Positions 1-8,486 are shown, numbered from the stretch's first letter. The stretch is 64,000 bases of DNA from an uncultured Clostridium sp. (GCA_900553785.1 USES01000001.1:62001-126000); one strand, 5' to 3'. Notes: generated by a model from the sequence alone, not told the origin. Translations and numbers: made by a program.

Positions 1-2
1 AT

Positions 3-335
3 AAGTATAATATCAAATATATGGTACATGGTACAAGAAAATATATATACAAGTATATAGTAATAGAGTTATATAACATATTAAAATCTATGGTATATTT
101 CTTTAAATATTCTCCAGAAGTAGTTGTTACTACTGGTACACATACGGCCGTACCAATGTGTTTTATAGCAAAGTTTTTTGGTAAAAAAGTTATATTTATT
201 GAAAGTTTTGCAAAAAGAAATACACCAACTAAATCTGGTAAACTAGTATATAAAATAGCAGATACTTTCGTTATTCAATGGGATAGCTTAAAAGAAGTTT
301 ATCCTAAAGCAGAAGTTTGGGGGTGGATCTATTGA
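3..335 (+). CDS. Alg14/PssD-like polysaccharide biosynthesis protein, 5' truncated by window edge
   Basis: The frame is open to the left edge, so the N-terminus is missing; the first in-window ATG at 21 is probably internal. The protein contains VVTTGTHTAVPMCF followed by KKVIFIESFAK, AD and QW, the pattern of the Alg14/PssD (EpsE-like) family. Family members are the membrane-anchoring partner of a GT28-type glycosyltransferase and together add the second sugar to a lipid-linked oligosaccharide at the cytoplasmic face. The stop TGA (333-335) overlaps the probable TTG start of the next gene, which is PssE-like, so the two halves of the enzyme are translationally coupled. The family call is confident; the substrate is unknown. 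Confidence 0.8.
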   Translation, partial: KYNIKYMVHGTRKYIYKYIVIELYNILKSMVYFFKYSPEVVVTTGTHTAVPMCFIAKFFGKKVIFIESFAKRNTPTKSGKLVYKIADTFVIQWDSLKEVYPKAEVWGWIY

Positions 336-823
336 TTTTAGTCACATTAGGAACTCAATTTGAACCATTTGATAGATTATTAAAGGAAGTTCAAAAACTA
401 AAAACAGATGAAAAAATAATAGTACAAGCGGGACATACAAAATTTGAAAGCGATAAAATGGAGATAATAGATTTTATACCATATGAAAAAATGAACGAAT
501 TAGTAGATGAAGCAAGAGTAATAATTACACATGGTGGTACTGGTTCAATAGTAGAACCACTAAAAAAAGGAAAAATTATAATTGGTTGTGCAAGACTAGA
601 AAAATATGGTGAACACGTAGATAATCATCAAACGGAGCTTGTTTCTATATTTGCAGATCAAGGATATATACTAGAATTTAAAGAGGGTGACGACATGAAT
701 GTGCTGCTTAAAAAGGCTGAGAGTTTTGTTCCAAAAAAATATACAAGTAATACAAATGTATTTATAGAAAAGTTAGAGAACAAAATAGATTCATATTTAT
801 CTAAAAGGGAGAAGGATATATGA
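332..823 (+). CDS. PssE/Alg13-like glycosyltransferase catalytic subunit
   Basis: A 163-residue protein beginning ILVTLGTQFEPFDRLL, with HGGTGSIVEPL (about residues 70-80) and DNHQTEL. These are hallmarks of the PssE/Cps14G/Alg13 half of a split GT28 glycosyltransferase that binds the UDP-sugar. I chose the TTG at 332 over the TTG at 317 because a GGGGGTGG ribosome binding site (319-326) sits five bases upstream and the resulting N-terminus matches the family. The TTGA overlap with the upstream PssD-like gene and the ATGA overlap with the downstream glycosyltransferase indicate one operon for a surface or capsular polysaccharide. Confidence 0.85.
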   Translation: MILVTLGTQFEPFDRLLKEVQKLKTDEKIIVQAGHTKFESDKMEIIDFIPYEKMNELVDEARVIITHGGTGSIVEPLKKGKIIIGCARLEKYGEHVDNHQTELVSIFADQGYILEFKEGDDMNVLLKKAESFVPKKYTSNTNVFIEKLENKIDSYLSKREKDI

Positions 824-1941
824 GTTTTAGAAGACGTGTATTAATTGAAAGTAATAAAGATAAACCTAAATTATTTATTTGCACTCCTAGAATATCTGTA
901 GGTGGAATGGAAAGAGCATTTATAAATTTACTTAATATGAGCAATATATCTAAAAATTATGAGGTTTGGGCATATATAGGATATATTAAAGATAAAGAAT
1001 ATATGTCAAAACTTCCACAAGATGTACATGTTCATGTTGTATGTAAAGGCCAATGGAACATAGTAAATAAAATAAAAACTGTTTTTAAAATGCTTTGGGA
1101 TTGTTTGTTTATTCCGAAATTTAATAAGTCTATATGTTTTGGACATAATAATGCTTTTTTATCTTTGATTACTAGAAGAGCAAGTAAAGATAATGTAATT
1201 TTTATACATGCAGATTTAGAAAGTAGAAATGATAAGCAATTAAAAGACATGAAAAGATTTCTTAAATTTGAAAAGTTTAAAAAGGTAGCCTGTGTTTCAA
1301 ATAAAGCAGCAGAAAGTTATAAAAAGTATTTTAGCAACCAAAATGTATTTGTAATAAATAACTATATAAACGGTAAGCAAATATTAGAGGAATCTAAAGA
1401 GAATACTGAAGATATTACCAAACTATTTAATATTGATAAACTTGCCTTTGTAAATATATGTAGACAAGAAGAAAAAAGTAAGAAGCTTTCAAGACTTATA
1501 AATGCAGTATATAACCTAAAACAAGAAAAGTATGACTTTAAGATTTACTTAATTGGAAATGGCCCAGACACCAATATGTATAAAGAAATGGTAAATAATT
1601 TAAATCTTCAAGATTACATTATATTTTTAGGTCAGAAGATAAATCCATATCCATATATAAAGAACATCTCAGCTTTAGTTTTTTGCTCAATATATGAGGG
1701 GTACGGTATTGTTTTGGATGAGGCTAGAGTATTAAACGTTCCGTTTATTTCTACTGATGTGGCAGATGCTGAGCTTATTGCTAAAGAGGGATTTGGAATA
1801 GTTTGTGACAATTCAGAAGAAGGCATATATAAAGCAATAAAAGAATTTATAATAAATGGATATAAAATAACAACGCCATTTGATTATAATAAGTTTAACG
1901 ATGATATAACACAAAAATTAGATAAATTATTGGAGGATTAA
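820..1941 (+). CDS. Glycosyltransferase family 4 (GT-B fold)
   Basis: The 373-residue protein has GGMERAFINLL near the N-terminus (glycine-rich GT-B donor loop) and CSIYEGYGIVLDEARV near residue 290, the E-x7-E motif typical of retaining GT4 enzymes. It probably transfers a hexose from a nucleotide sugar to a lipid-linked glycan at the inner membrane. It starts in an ATGA overlap with the PssE-like gene and lies seven bases before the TupA-like gene, so it belongs to the same polysaccharide operon. The acceptor and linkage cannot be told from sequence. Confidence 0.85.
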   Translation: MSFRRRVLIESNKDKPKLFICTPRISVGGMERAFINLLNMSNISKNYEVWAYIGYIKDKEYMSKLPQDVHVHVVCKGQWNIVNKIKTVFKMLWDCLFIPKFNKSICFGHNNAFLSLITRRASKDNVIFIHADLESRNDKQLKDMKRFLKFEKFKKVACVSNKAAESYKKYFSNQNVFVINNYINGKQILEESKENTEDITKLFNIDKLAFVNICRQEEKSKKLSRLINAVYNLKQEKYDFKIYLIGNGPDTNMYKEMVNNLNLQDYIIFLGQKINPYPYIKNISALVFCSIYEGYGIVLDEARVLNVPFISTDVADAELIAKEGFGIVCDNSEEGIYKAIKEFIINGYKITTPFDYNKFNDDITQKLDKLLED

Positions 1942-1947
1942 AAAAAC

Positions 1948-2823
1948 ATGCATGAAGATAATATTGTAAAAAAAGCCTTTAAATCTTTTTTAGTAGGTGT
2001 AGGCGGTATAAATGATGTTTTAGCAAATAAAATAATGTATAGAGTACACACAGGTAAAAACTTAAACCTTAAAGATCCAAAGCTCTTAAATGAAAAACTT
2101 ATGAAGTTAAAGATAGAAGATTATAACAATAATGATTTAGTTGTAAAATGTGCGGACAAGTATAAGGTTCAAGAGTATGTTAAAGAATGTGGGCTTGAGG
2201 ATACACTTAATCCAATAATAGGAGTATACGAAAAAGCTGAGGATATAGACTTTGATGCTTTACCAGATAAGTTTGCACTTAAATGTAATCATGGATGCGG
2301 CTTTAATATTATTTGTACAGATAAATCAAAATTAGACAAAGAAGAAACAGTTAGAACTTTAAATAAATGGTTAAAAAAGAAGTTTGGAAAAGAGAGTAGG
2401 GAACTTCACTATCTTAAAATAAAGCCACTAATTATATGTGAAAATTATATCGAAAGCAAAGATGGAGTTTTACCTAATGATTACAAAATATATTGTTTCA
2501 ATGGAGAACCTAAAGTTATTTTAACTTGTTCGGAAAGAGAGAATAAGCTAAAATTAAACTTTTATGATTTAAATTGGAATGAATTGATGTATGGGCATGA
2601 AAAAGATAGATCTCATAAATCAATTGCTAAACCTGCTTGTTTAGATAAGATGATAGAAGACGCCAGAATATTGGCTAAACCATTTAAATTTGTGAGAGTA
2701 GACTTTTATGATTTAAACGGAAAACCTTTATTTGGAGAATTAACTTTTACACCTGCAAGGTGTTCAGCTGCATATTATAATGATGATGGAGCTAAGACAT
2801 TAGGAGATATATTAAAAATTTAG
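1948..2823 (+). CDS. TupA-like ATP-grasp protein
   Basis: A 291-residue protein with LNEKLMKLK, VVKCADKYKVQEYV, FALKCNHGCGFN, PNDYKIYCFNGEPKVI and FGELTFTPARC, the sequence landmarks of the TupA-like ATP-grasp family. TupA was named from teichuronopeptide synthesis in alkaliphilic Bacillus; relatives sit in capsule and exopolysaccharide clusters and are thought to ligate amino acids or modify glycans, often without a proven reaction. The ATG at 1948 follows a GGAGG (1933-1937). It is the last intact gene of the left polysaccharide operon; beyond it lies only a decayed reading frame. Confidence 0.75.
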   Translation: MHEDNIVKKAFKSFLVGVGGINDVLANKIMYRVHTGKNLNLKDPKLLNEKLMKLKIEDYNNNDLVVKCADKYKVQEYVKECGLEDTLNPIIGVYEKAEDIDFDALPDKFALKCNHGCGFNIICTDKSKLDKEETVRTLNKWLKKKFGKESRELHYLKIKPLIICENYIESKDGVLPNDYKIYCFNGEPKVILTCSERENKLKLNFYDLNWNELMYGHEKDRSHKSIAKPACLDKMIEDARILAKPFKFVRVDFYDLNGKPLFGELTFTPARCSAAYYNDDGAKTLGDILKI

Positions 2824-2840
2824 TTTCTTGGATTTATTCC

Positions 2841-3092
2841 AGGGAACTTTTTTATTGCAATTCGGGTTGACATAATTTATACAAAGCGCTAAACAAGTAC
2901 ATTAATTCATTATTAAAACGTGAATTAGCAAAACAAAATAGTTTTAGTATAATTGTACCAGAAGACTCAAAAGTAAGAGATAAAGAAAGTACATGATTAA
3001 AGTAGATAGTAGAAGAAACTGATATATGGGAATACTTTAAAAAAGATGATTTTGAAAAAACGTATAATGTTATATTTAGATTGCAAGAATGA
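2841..3092 (+). pseudogene. Decayed reading frame of unknown family
   Basis: In one frame about 75 codons read as ordinary protein (for example NKYINSLLKRELAKQ, then SIIVPEDSKVRDKE, then ETDIWEYFKKDDFEK) but are broken by TGA at 2868 and 2994 and TAG at 3003, ending at TGA 3090. Two of the stops are TGA at positions where tryptophan would be plausible. There is no start codon with a ribosome binding site. I read it as the eroded tail of another gene of the polysaccharide cluster. The family is not recognised, and it could still be chance. Confidence 0.3.
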
Positions 3093-3541
3093 AAGTATGT
3101 ATAAAGACTATAATAATTTTGAATGTTATACAAATAGAAAAGACTAGTGTAGAAAGTAATAGCATAGCTTGATAGAGGATACAACAAAAAAAGATTATAT
3201 TGAGTTATGTTATTTCGCAAAATAGATATTTTGTTACTTTTAGAGAAGGAACTATTGCAAATTACCTCTTTTTCTGATATTATATAGCTATCAATACAAC
3301 TTGTATCATAATTTACAAATTTATATATATTATATATTTAAATATATTTATTTTCAACTCTTCTTAAGCACAATACTTTTATATCATACTATAATATATA
3401 TATAATTTATATTTATTATATTTTATCTATAAAATTTTCGACGTTTTTTAGTAATCCGCTCCCATATATTAAATTTTCTCGTATTTGACAAAATGGCACT
3501 ATTTTTTAGAGGTAAAACTATATGGATAACATATCAAAAGT
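3093..3541. other. AT-rich intergenic stretch, no gene seen
   Basis: About 450 bases of very AT-rich sequence (long TATATA/ATTTAT runs around 3320-3440) with stops in every frame. A TTGACA hexamer at 3485-3490 could be the -35 of the recombinase promoter, but no good -10 follows at 16-18 bases. No RNA structure or mobile-element end is apparent. It separates the polysaccharide cluster from the recombinase element. Confidence 0.5.
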
Positions 3542-3571
3542 GTCTTAAAATCGATTCTAGAGCGTCGCTTT
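3542..3571 (+). repeat. Left direct repeat flanking the recombinase gene (dif-like)
   Basis: The 23 bases 3542-3564 (GTCTTAAAATCGATTCTAGA...) are identical to 4577-4599; the match extends to about 30 bp with two substitutions. It is an imperfect dyad centred on ATCGAT (3549-3554), giving roughly 11-bp arms around a 6-bp centre, the layout of Xer/dif sites. It ends immediately before the recombinase ribosome binding site. Confidence 0.85.
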
Positions 3572-3583
3572 TTGGAGGTTTTT

Positions 3584-4534
3584 ATGAAAAAAACAGAGTT
3601 TGATGATGTTCCTGTTATAATGCAAGATTTTTTGAAAAATTACTTAACTGTTGCTAAAGGTCGTTCAGATTTAACTGTTAGCGAATATTATTATGACTTA
3701 AGAGACATATTTAAGTTTATAAAGCGAGATAAATTTAATATTAAAGTTGATGATTACAAAGAAATAAATATTTCAGATTTAGATATGGATTTTTTTAAAT
3801 CTATAACTACGGATGAACTTTACGAATATTTGTTCGCACATTCAAATAAAGCCGTTTCAAGGGCCAGAAAAATTTCATCAATGAAAACTTTTTTTAATTA
3901 TTTATGCAATATAAAAAAAATAATAGATAAAAATCCTTGCATAGGATTAGAAGGACCAAAATTAGAAAGTAGATTACCAAAATATTTACAATTAGATGAG
4001 GCCCTCTCTCTCCTACACTCAGTTGACGGAGAATTTAAAGAGCGTGACACAGCGATCCTTACTATATTCTTAAATTGCGGTCTGCGTTTATCTGAATTAG
4101 TAAATATTAACTTATGTGATATTAAAAATAACACACTTACTATTATAGGTAAAGGAAATAAAGAGCGTAGCATATATCTTAATGAGGCTTGTCAGAAAGC
4201 AATAAAAGAATATATGCTTGTAAGACCAATAGATAATGTTAAAGATAAAAATGCTTTGTTTTTAAGTAAGCAAAACAGAAGGATTAGTCCAAGAATGGTA
4301 GAGTTGCTTGTTAAGAAATATATTCAACTTGCAGGTTTAGATACTAGAAAGTATACCCCTCATAAACTAAGACATACAGCAGCTACTCTTATGCATAAAT
4401 ATGGTAACGTAGATGTTTTAACATTGCAACAAATTTTGGGGCACGAAAGTATAGCTACAACTCAAATATATACTCACATAGATCGTGAAGATGTAAAGCA
4501 AGCACTTGAAAGTAATCCACTGAACAAAATATAG
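3584..4534 (+). CDS. Tyrosine site-specific recombinase (XerC/XerD-like)
   Basis: The 316-residue protein has an N-terminal SAM-like/core-binding domain (about 10-110) and a C-terminal catalytic domain carrying the full tyrosine-recombinase set: Arg168 (GLRLSE), Lys190 (GKGNKE), His260-x-x-Arg263 (HKLRH), His287 (LGH) and nucleophile Tyr296 (IYTHI). Length is close to XerC/XerD (about 300). ATG 3584 is chosen because GGAGG (3574-3578) precedes it by five bases. The gene lies exactly between two 23-bp identical direct repeats, and no second recombinase is nearby. It may be a chromosomal Xer, a single-recombinase system like XerS/XerH with its site beside the gene, or the integrase of a minimal excisable element. 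Confidence 0.88.
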   Translation: MKKTEFDDVPVIMQDFLKNYLTVAKGRSDLTVSEYYYDLRDIFKFIKRDKFNIKVDDYKEINISDLDMDFFKSITTDELYEYLFAHSNKAVSRARKISSMKTFFNYLCNIKKIIDKNPCIGLEGPKLESRLPKYLQLDEALSLLHSVDGEFKERDTAILTIFLNCGLRLSELVNINLCDIKNNTLTIIGKGNKERSIYLNEACQKAIKEYMLVRPIDNVKDKNALFLSKQNRRISPRMVELLVKKYIQLAGLDTRKYTPHKLRHTAATLMHKYGNVDVLTLQQILGHESIATTQIYTHIDREDVKQALESNPLNKI

Positions 4535-4540
4535 CTGATT

Positions 4541-4564
4541 TTAGCCATGTAATTACATGGCTAA
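4541..4564. terminator. Perfect 24-bp palindrome after the recombinase gene
   Basis: 4541-4552 (TTAGCCATGTAA) is exactly complementary to 4553-4564, followed by ATTTT. It lies six bases after the recombinase stop. It may be an intrinsic terminator with no unpaired loop or a protein-binding dyad; the stem is AT-rich and the T tract short. Confidence 0.5.
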
Positions 4565-4576
4565 TTTTCGAAAAAC

Positions 4577-4607
4577 GTCTTAAAATCGATTCTAGAGCGC
4601 CGTTTTT
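4577..4607 (+). repeat. Right direct repeat flanking the recombinase gene (dif-like)
   Basis: 4577-4599 repeats 3542-3564 exactly and in the same orientation, 1035 bp apart. The surrounding AAAAACG (4571-4577) and CGTTTTTT (4601-4608) add a further inverted pair. Recombination between the two copies would excise a 1035-bp circle holding only the recombinase gene. Confidence 0.85.
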
Positions 4608-4617
4608 TGTAAAAAAT

Positions 4618-4647
4618 AAGATAGGCACTGCAAAAATGCCATATCTT
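4618..4647. terminator. Bidirectional terminator between recombinase and yneA
   Basis: AAGATA-GGCA (4618-4627) pairs with TGCC-a-TATCTT (4637-4647) with one bulged base. T-rich tracts follow on both strands. It closes the yneA transcript on the minus strand and may back up the recombinase terminator. Confidence 0.6.
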
Positions 4648-4663
4648 CATTTTTTACTAATTT

Positions 4664-4945
4664 TTAGTATATAGGTACTAATATTGTTTGTCCAACATAT
4701 ATATCTGCACTAGACATATTATTTATTTCTTGTATATCATATATAATATGATCTATATTTTTGTTATTCTCGTCTAACATATCACTTGCAATAGACCATA
4801 ATGTTTCACCACGCATAACAACAATTTCTTTTGTTGCAAACTCTTTCTTTGCAAATAAACTATTGAATATAAAATGTAACAGTACAATAAATAGGAATAA
4901 AATAAGAATATTCTTTAATAATAATTTTAAACTACATTTTTTCAT
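4664..4945 (-). CDS. yneA: YneA-like SOS cell-division suppressor (TM + LysM)
   Basis: A 93-residue protein with a basic N-terminus, one transmembrane segment (about 9-30, LLLKNILILFLFIVLL) and a C-terminal LysM domain (about 40-92: ATKEIVVMRGETLWSIA to YVGQTILVPIY). This is the architecture and length of B. subtilis YneA, which is secreted across the membrane to delay septation during the SOS response. The start has a GAGGTGAT ribosome binding site. A consensus promoter and a GAAC-N4-GTTC LexA-type box lie directly upstream, which supports the assignment more than the short sequence alone. B. subtilis yneA neighbours lexA; no lexA is present here. Confidence 0.8.
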   Translation of the reverse strand: MKKCSLKLLLKNILILFLFIVLLHFIFNSLFAKKEFATKEIVVMRGETLWSIASDMLDENNKNIDHIIYDIQEINNMSSADIYVGQTILVPIY

Positions 4946-4960
4946 ATATAATCACCTCAA

Positions 4961-4972
4961 GAACTATTGTTC
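4961..4972 (-). promoter_or_regulatory. LexA (SOS) box upstream of yneA
   Basis: GAACTATTGTTC is a perfect GAAC-N4-GTTC dyad, the core of the Bacillus/Clostridium LexA site. It sits about 10 bases downstream of the yneA -10 hexamer, over the expected transcription start, a position that would block transcription when LexA is bound. Confidence 0.75.
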
Positions 4973-4981
4973 TATATATGT

Positions 4982-5010
4982 ATTATACAAAAGGTACATA
5001 TGTTTGTCAA
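4982..5010 (-). promoter_or_regulatory. Consensus SigA-type promoter of yneA
   Basis: On the minus strand TTGACA (5005-5010) and TATAAT (4982-4987) are separated by exactly 17 bp, a perfect consensus. Such a strong promoter needs a repressor, consistent with the overlapping and adjacent LexA-type boxes. Confidence 0.8.
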
Positions 5011-5042
5011 TACTATTTTTAAATATTTTCGAATATTTGTTC
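4994..5042 (-). promoter_or_regulatory. Two further degenerate LexA-type boxes
   Basis: 4994-5005 reads AAACATATGTAC on the minus strand (two changes from GAACATATGTTC) and lies inside the -35/-10 spacer. 5031-5042 reads GAACAAATATTC (one change in the GAAC-N4-GTTC core) and lies just upstream of -35. Together with the perfect box they would give three sites at one promoter. These two are inferred from similarity only. Confidence 0.45.
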
Positions 5043-5093
5043 TTTTTGCTGCTATAAAAAGCGGGACAAGTTTGTTTGCCCCGATAATTTACT

Positions 5094-6359
5094 TTAAGCG
5101 TATTCGTAAATAGGTCCTATTTCTTTTGTAACAACCTCTTTAGTAATAATACACCTTTTAATATTTTTGTTTGATGGAATGTTGTACATAGGTTCAAGCA
5201 TTATATCTTCCATTATAGAACGTAAGCCTCTTGCTCCTGTTTTTCTTTCTATTGCTAAATCTACGATAGCCTCAATTGCATCTTTTCTAATATCTATATC
5301 ACAATTATCCATCTTAAGTAGTTTTTTATATTGCTTAATAATTGCGTTTTTAGGTTTTGTTAAAATATCCATAAGAGCAGCTTTGTCTAATTGTCCCAAC
5401 GAAGTTATAATTGGAAGCCTTCCTATAAGTTCAGGTATTAAACCAAATTTAATAAGGTCATTTGGTAACACATGAGAGAATAGAGTAGCATAATCTATGT
5501 CTTTTTTATCCTCAATTTTAGCTCCAAATCCCATAGATTTTTCACCAATTCTTGCTTCAATTATCTTATCTAGTCCCTCAAAAGCTCCTCCACAGATGAA
5601 TAGAATATTAGATGTATCTATCTTAATAAATTCTTGTTGAGGATGTTTTCTTCCTCCTTGAGGTGGTACATTTGCAACAGTTCCCTCTATTATTTTAAGA
5701 AGTGCTTGTTGAACGCCCTCGCCACTAACATCACGAGTTATAGATGGATTTTCAGACTTCCTTGTAATTTTATCTAATTCATCTATATATATGATACCTT
5801 TTTCAGCACGTGATACATCATAATCTGCAGCTTGTATAAGTCTTAATAAAATGTTTTCAACGTCTTCGCCAACATAACCTGCTTCTGTAAGGGTTGTTGC
5901 ATCTGCAATAGCAAAAGGTACTCTTAAAATCTTGGCTAATGTTTGAGCAAGAAGTGTTTTACCACATCCAGTCGGTCCTAATAGCAATATATTACTCTTA
6001 TTAATTTCAACACCATCAATTTTATCTAAGTTTCTAATTCTTTTATAATGGTTATATACTGCAACAGACAATACTTTTTTTGCTGCGTCTTGGCCTATTA
6101 CATATTCGTCTAGTATCTTTTTAATTTGTTCTGGAGTAGGAAGTTCAGTATTTTCTATAACTTCTTTATTGGCCATAACATTTGCTGCATCTTCGCTATC
6201 CATTATGTCTTCCAATATTAGTCTATTACATATATCTATACAGTCATCACATATATATATACCATTTGGACCAGCAATTATTTTTCCTACTTCGTCTTTA
6301 TACCTGCCACAAAATGAGCAAAATATATCTTTGTTATTGCTGCTTGTTCTTTTTGGCAT
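5094..6359 (-). CDS. clpX: ClpX, ATP-dependent unfoldase of ClpXP
   Basis: 421 residues. An N-terminal zinc domain (CSFCG and CDDC, about 14-40), Walker A GPTGCGKT (about 127), Walker B YIDELDKI, the [11 protein letters not shown] loop region and sensor-2 [11 protein letters not shown] identify ClpX. It forms hexamers that unfold substrates and feed them into ClpP. It follows clpP by 21 bases and completes a tig-clpP-clpX gene order common in Gram-positive bacteria. Length is normal. Confidence 0.97.
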   Translation of the reverse strand: MPKRTSSNNKDIFCSFCGRYKDEVGKIIAGPNGIYICDDCIDICNRLILEDIMDSEDAANVMANKEVIENTELPTPEQIKKILDEYVIGQDAAKKVLSVAVYNHYKRIRNLDKIDGVEINKSNILLLGPTGCGKTLLAQTLAKILRVPFAIADATTLTEAGYVGEDVENILLRLIQAADYDVSRAEKGIIYIDELDKITRKSENPSITRDVSGEGVQQALLKIIEGTVANVPPQGGRKHPQQEFIKIDTSNILFICGGAFEGLDKIIEARIGEKSMGFGAKIEDKKDIDYATLFSHVLPNDLIKFGLIPELIGRLPIITSLGQLDKAALMDILTKPKNAIIKQYKKLLKMDNCDIDIRKDAIEAIVDLAIERKTGARGLRSIMEDIMLEPMYNIPSNKNIKRCIITKEVVTKEIGPIYEYA

Positions 6360-6380
6360 TATTTTGCCTCCCTCTCTTTG

Positions 6381-6977
6381 TTACAACTCGTTAATACTAT
6401 TCATTACTTCGTCTATTAAACCGTATTCTTTAGCTTCTGCTGCAGACAAGAAATTATCTCTATCTGTATCTTTTTCAACTTGCTCTAATGGTTTACCTGT
6501 ATTTTCACTAAGTATCTTATTTAACTTTTCTTTTATTTTTAGTAAATATTCTGTATGTATTTTAATGTCACTTGCTTGACCTTGAACACCACCTAAAGGT
6601 TGATGTATCATTATTGTACTATTAGGTAAAGCAAATCTTTTACCTTTTTTACCTGAAGAAAGTAAAAATGCACCCATACTAGCAGCCATACCTATACAAA
6701 TCGTACATACATCAGATTTAATGTACTTCATAGTATCATATATTGCCATTCCTGCTGTTACACTTCCTCCTGGACTATTTATATACAAATGAATATCTTT
6801 ACCTGGATCTTCAGCATCCAAGAAAAGTAATTGTGCTACTACAAGAGACGCACTTACATCATTTACTTCCTCACTTAAAAATATAATTCTTTCTTTTAAT
6901 AATCTTGAATAAATATCATAAGATCTTTCACCTTTACTCGTTTGTTCTACAACTACTGGTACTAAACTATTGTTCAT
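6381..6977 (-). CDS. clpP: ClpP, ATP-dependent protease proteolytic subunit
   Basis: 198 residues with the serine-protease triad: Ser in [11 protein letters not shown] (about 98), His in MIHQPLGG (about 123) and Asp in TDRDNFLSA (about 172). It forms a tetradecameric barrel degrading proteins delivered by ClpX or ClpC. The start has a strong GGAGG site, and a TATAAT-like -10 lies upstream within about 40 bases, so besides read-through from tig it may have its own promoter. No CtsR heptad repeat was seen there. Confidence 0.97.
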   Translation of the reverse strand: MNNSLVPVVVEQTSKGERSYDIYSRLLKERIIFLSEEVNDVSASLVVAQLLFLDAEDPGKDIHLYINSPGGSVTAGMAIYDTMKYIKSDVCTICIGMAASMGAFLLSSGKKGKRFALPNSTIMIHQPLGGVQGQASDIKIHTEYLLKIKEKLNKILSENTGKPLEQVEKDTDRDNFLSAAEAKEYGLIDEVMNSINEL

Positions 6978-7093
6978 AAAAAACCTCCTAACACTTGGTA
7001 TTATATAATAACTTATATGAAAAATAAAGAGGAAAGAATAGAATTTGCCACAAAAATACCATTTATTACAAATTCAATTCATCCCCCAAAGAA

Positions 7094-8371
7094 TTATTTT
7101 TCTATTGCACTATCTACTAATACTTTGATAGCTTTTTCTTGTTTTAATTGAGCTGTTAAATAGTGAGCAACATTAGGATTATGTTTAAAGCTTTCTGCAT
7201 CTTTTCCATACATACTTGCTAATTCTTCAATTTTAGCATTTACATCTTCGTCTGTTACTTCTACTTTCTCAGCATTTATTACATATTCAATTGCTAAATT
7301 CATTTTTATGCTTCTTATAGCATTATCTCTAAATTGTGCTTTGATATCATCAATAGACATATTTAACATTTCTAAATATTTGTCTAAAGTTAGTCCTTGA
7401 TAAGCAAGATTTTGTTCAAAATCACCTATCATGTGTTCAATTTCATGGTCTACCATTGGTTCAGGAAGTGTTACTTCAACTTGTTCAATAAGTTTTTCCA
7501 TTACTTTTGTCTCTTTTTCAGCTTTAGCTTGAGCTTCTTTAGTAGACTTTAATTTTTCTTTTAAGTCTGCTTTGTATTCGTCTAAAGTATTGAATTCAGA
7601 TACATCTTTTGCAAATTCATCATCTACAGTTGGAAGTTCTCTTTTCTTTACTTCATGTAATTTAATTTTAAATACAGTAGGTTTTCCAGCTAAATCATGA
7701 TTTCCGTAATTTTCTGGGAAAGTTACATTAATATCTTTTTCTTCTCCTGATTTCATTCCAATGATTTGCTCTTCAAAACCTGGAATAAATGAATGGCTTC
7801 CTATTGATAGTTCATATTTTTCAGCTTTTCCACCTTCAAATGCAACACCATCTAAAAAGCCTTCAAAATCTATTACTGCGATATCTCCATCTTCTACAGC
7901 ACCGTCTTTTGTAACGATTCTTGCATTTTTATCTTGGATATGTACAAGTTCATGTTCAACATCTGCATCTGTAACTTCAGTTTCTACTTTTTCTATTTCA
8001 AGACCTTTATATTTTTTTAGTTCAATTTCAGGTTTTACATATACAACTATTTTATATTCAAGATCTTTATCTTTACCAATAGATTTTATATCTACTTCTG
8101 GGTGAGAAACAACTTCAAGCTTATTTTCCATAATTGCTTTAGCATACTCTTCATCTGCAACTATGTTAAATGCTTCATCATACATTACACCTTCACCGTA
8201 CATTTTTTCTACAACGTTTCTTGGAACTTTACCATTTCTAAAACCAGCTATTTTAAATTTGCTAGCATTTTTCTTAAAAGCCTCGTCTAGAGCTTCGTTG
8301 AATCTTTCTTTAGATACTACAAACTCTAATTCTACTTTTGAATTTTCTTTTCTTGTTACTTTTACGCTCAT
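7094..8371 (-). CDS. tig: Trigger factor, ribosome-associated chaperone and prolyl isomerase
   Basis: 425 residues: an N-terminal ribosome-binding domain containing GFRNGKVPRNVVEKMYG (about 43-60), a central FKBP-type peptidyl-prolyl isomerase domain (about 160-245, GDIAVIDFEGFLDG and SGEEKDINVTFPENYG) and a helical C-terminal chaperone domain. It captures nascent chains at the ribosome exit. AAGGAG precedes the ATG and an extended -10 promoter lies at 8406-8433. It heads the tig-clpP-clpX cluster. Confidence 0.96.
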   Translation of the reverse strand: MSVKVTRKENSKVELEFVVSKERFNEALDEAFKKNASKFKIAGFRNGKVPRNVVEKMYGEGVMYDEAFNIVADEEYAKAIMENKLEVVSHPEVDIKSIGKDKDLEYKIVVYVKPEIELKKYKGLEIEKVETEVTDADVEHELVHIQDKNARIVTKDGAVEDGDIAVIDFEGFLDGVAFEGGKAEKYELSIGSHSFIPGFEEQIIGMKSGEEKDINVTFPENYGNHDLAGKPTVFKIKLHEVKKRELPTVDDEFAKDVSEFNTLDEYKADLKEKLKSTKEAQAKAEKETKVMEKLIEQVEVTLPEPMVDHEIEHMIGDFEQNLAYQGLTLDKYLEMLNMSIDDIKAQFRDNAIRSIKMNLAIEYVINAEKVEVTDEDVNAKIEELASMYGKDAESFKHNPNVAHYLTAQLKQEKAIKVLVDSAIEK

Positions 8372-8405
8372 ATTTTATTCTCCTTTACTACATAAGTACC
8401 AAATA

Positions 8406-8433
8406 ATTATACCACAAATTTCGCAGTTTACAA
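8406..8433 (-). promoter_or_regulatory. Promoter of tig
   Basis: Minus strand: TTGTAA (8428-8433), 16 bp, then TATAAT (8406-8411) preceded by TGG, an extended -10 element. It starts just beyond the terminator of the glucan synthase operon. Confidence 0.65.
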
Positions 8434-8462
8434 GTCTTTTAACACTTCTATGGGAAAATATA

Positions 8463-8486
8463 AGAAGAGTAAATAATTACTCTTCT
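8463..8486 (-). terminator. Terminator of the glucan synthase operon
   Basis: AGAAGAGTAA (8463-8472) and TTACTCTTCT (8477-8486) form a perfect 10-bp stem with an ATAA loop. It overlaps the stop codon of the upstream gene and is followed on the minus strand by TATATTTTCCC. Confidence 0.65.

Noticed and set aside
2852..3220. 122-codon minus-strand open frame after the TupA-like gene
   Set aside because: Low-complexity Tyr/Ser/Leu translation typical of AT-rich noise, with no ribosome binding site. The opposite strand gives a better explanation as a decayed gene.
6978..7093. CtsR or CIRCE heat-shock operator before clpP
   Set aside because: No GGTCAAA heptad repeats or CIRCE inverted repeat are present in the interval.
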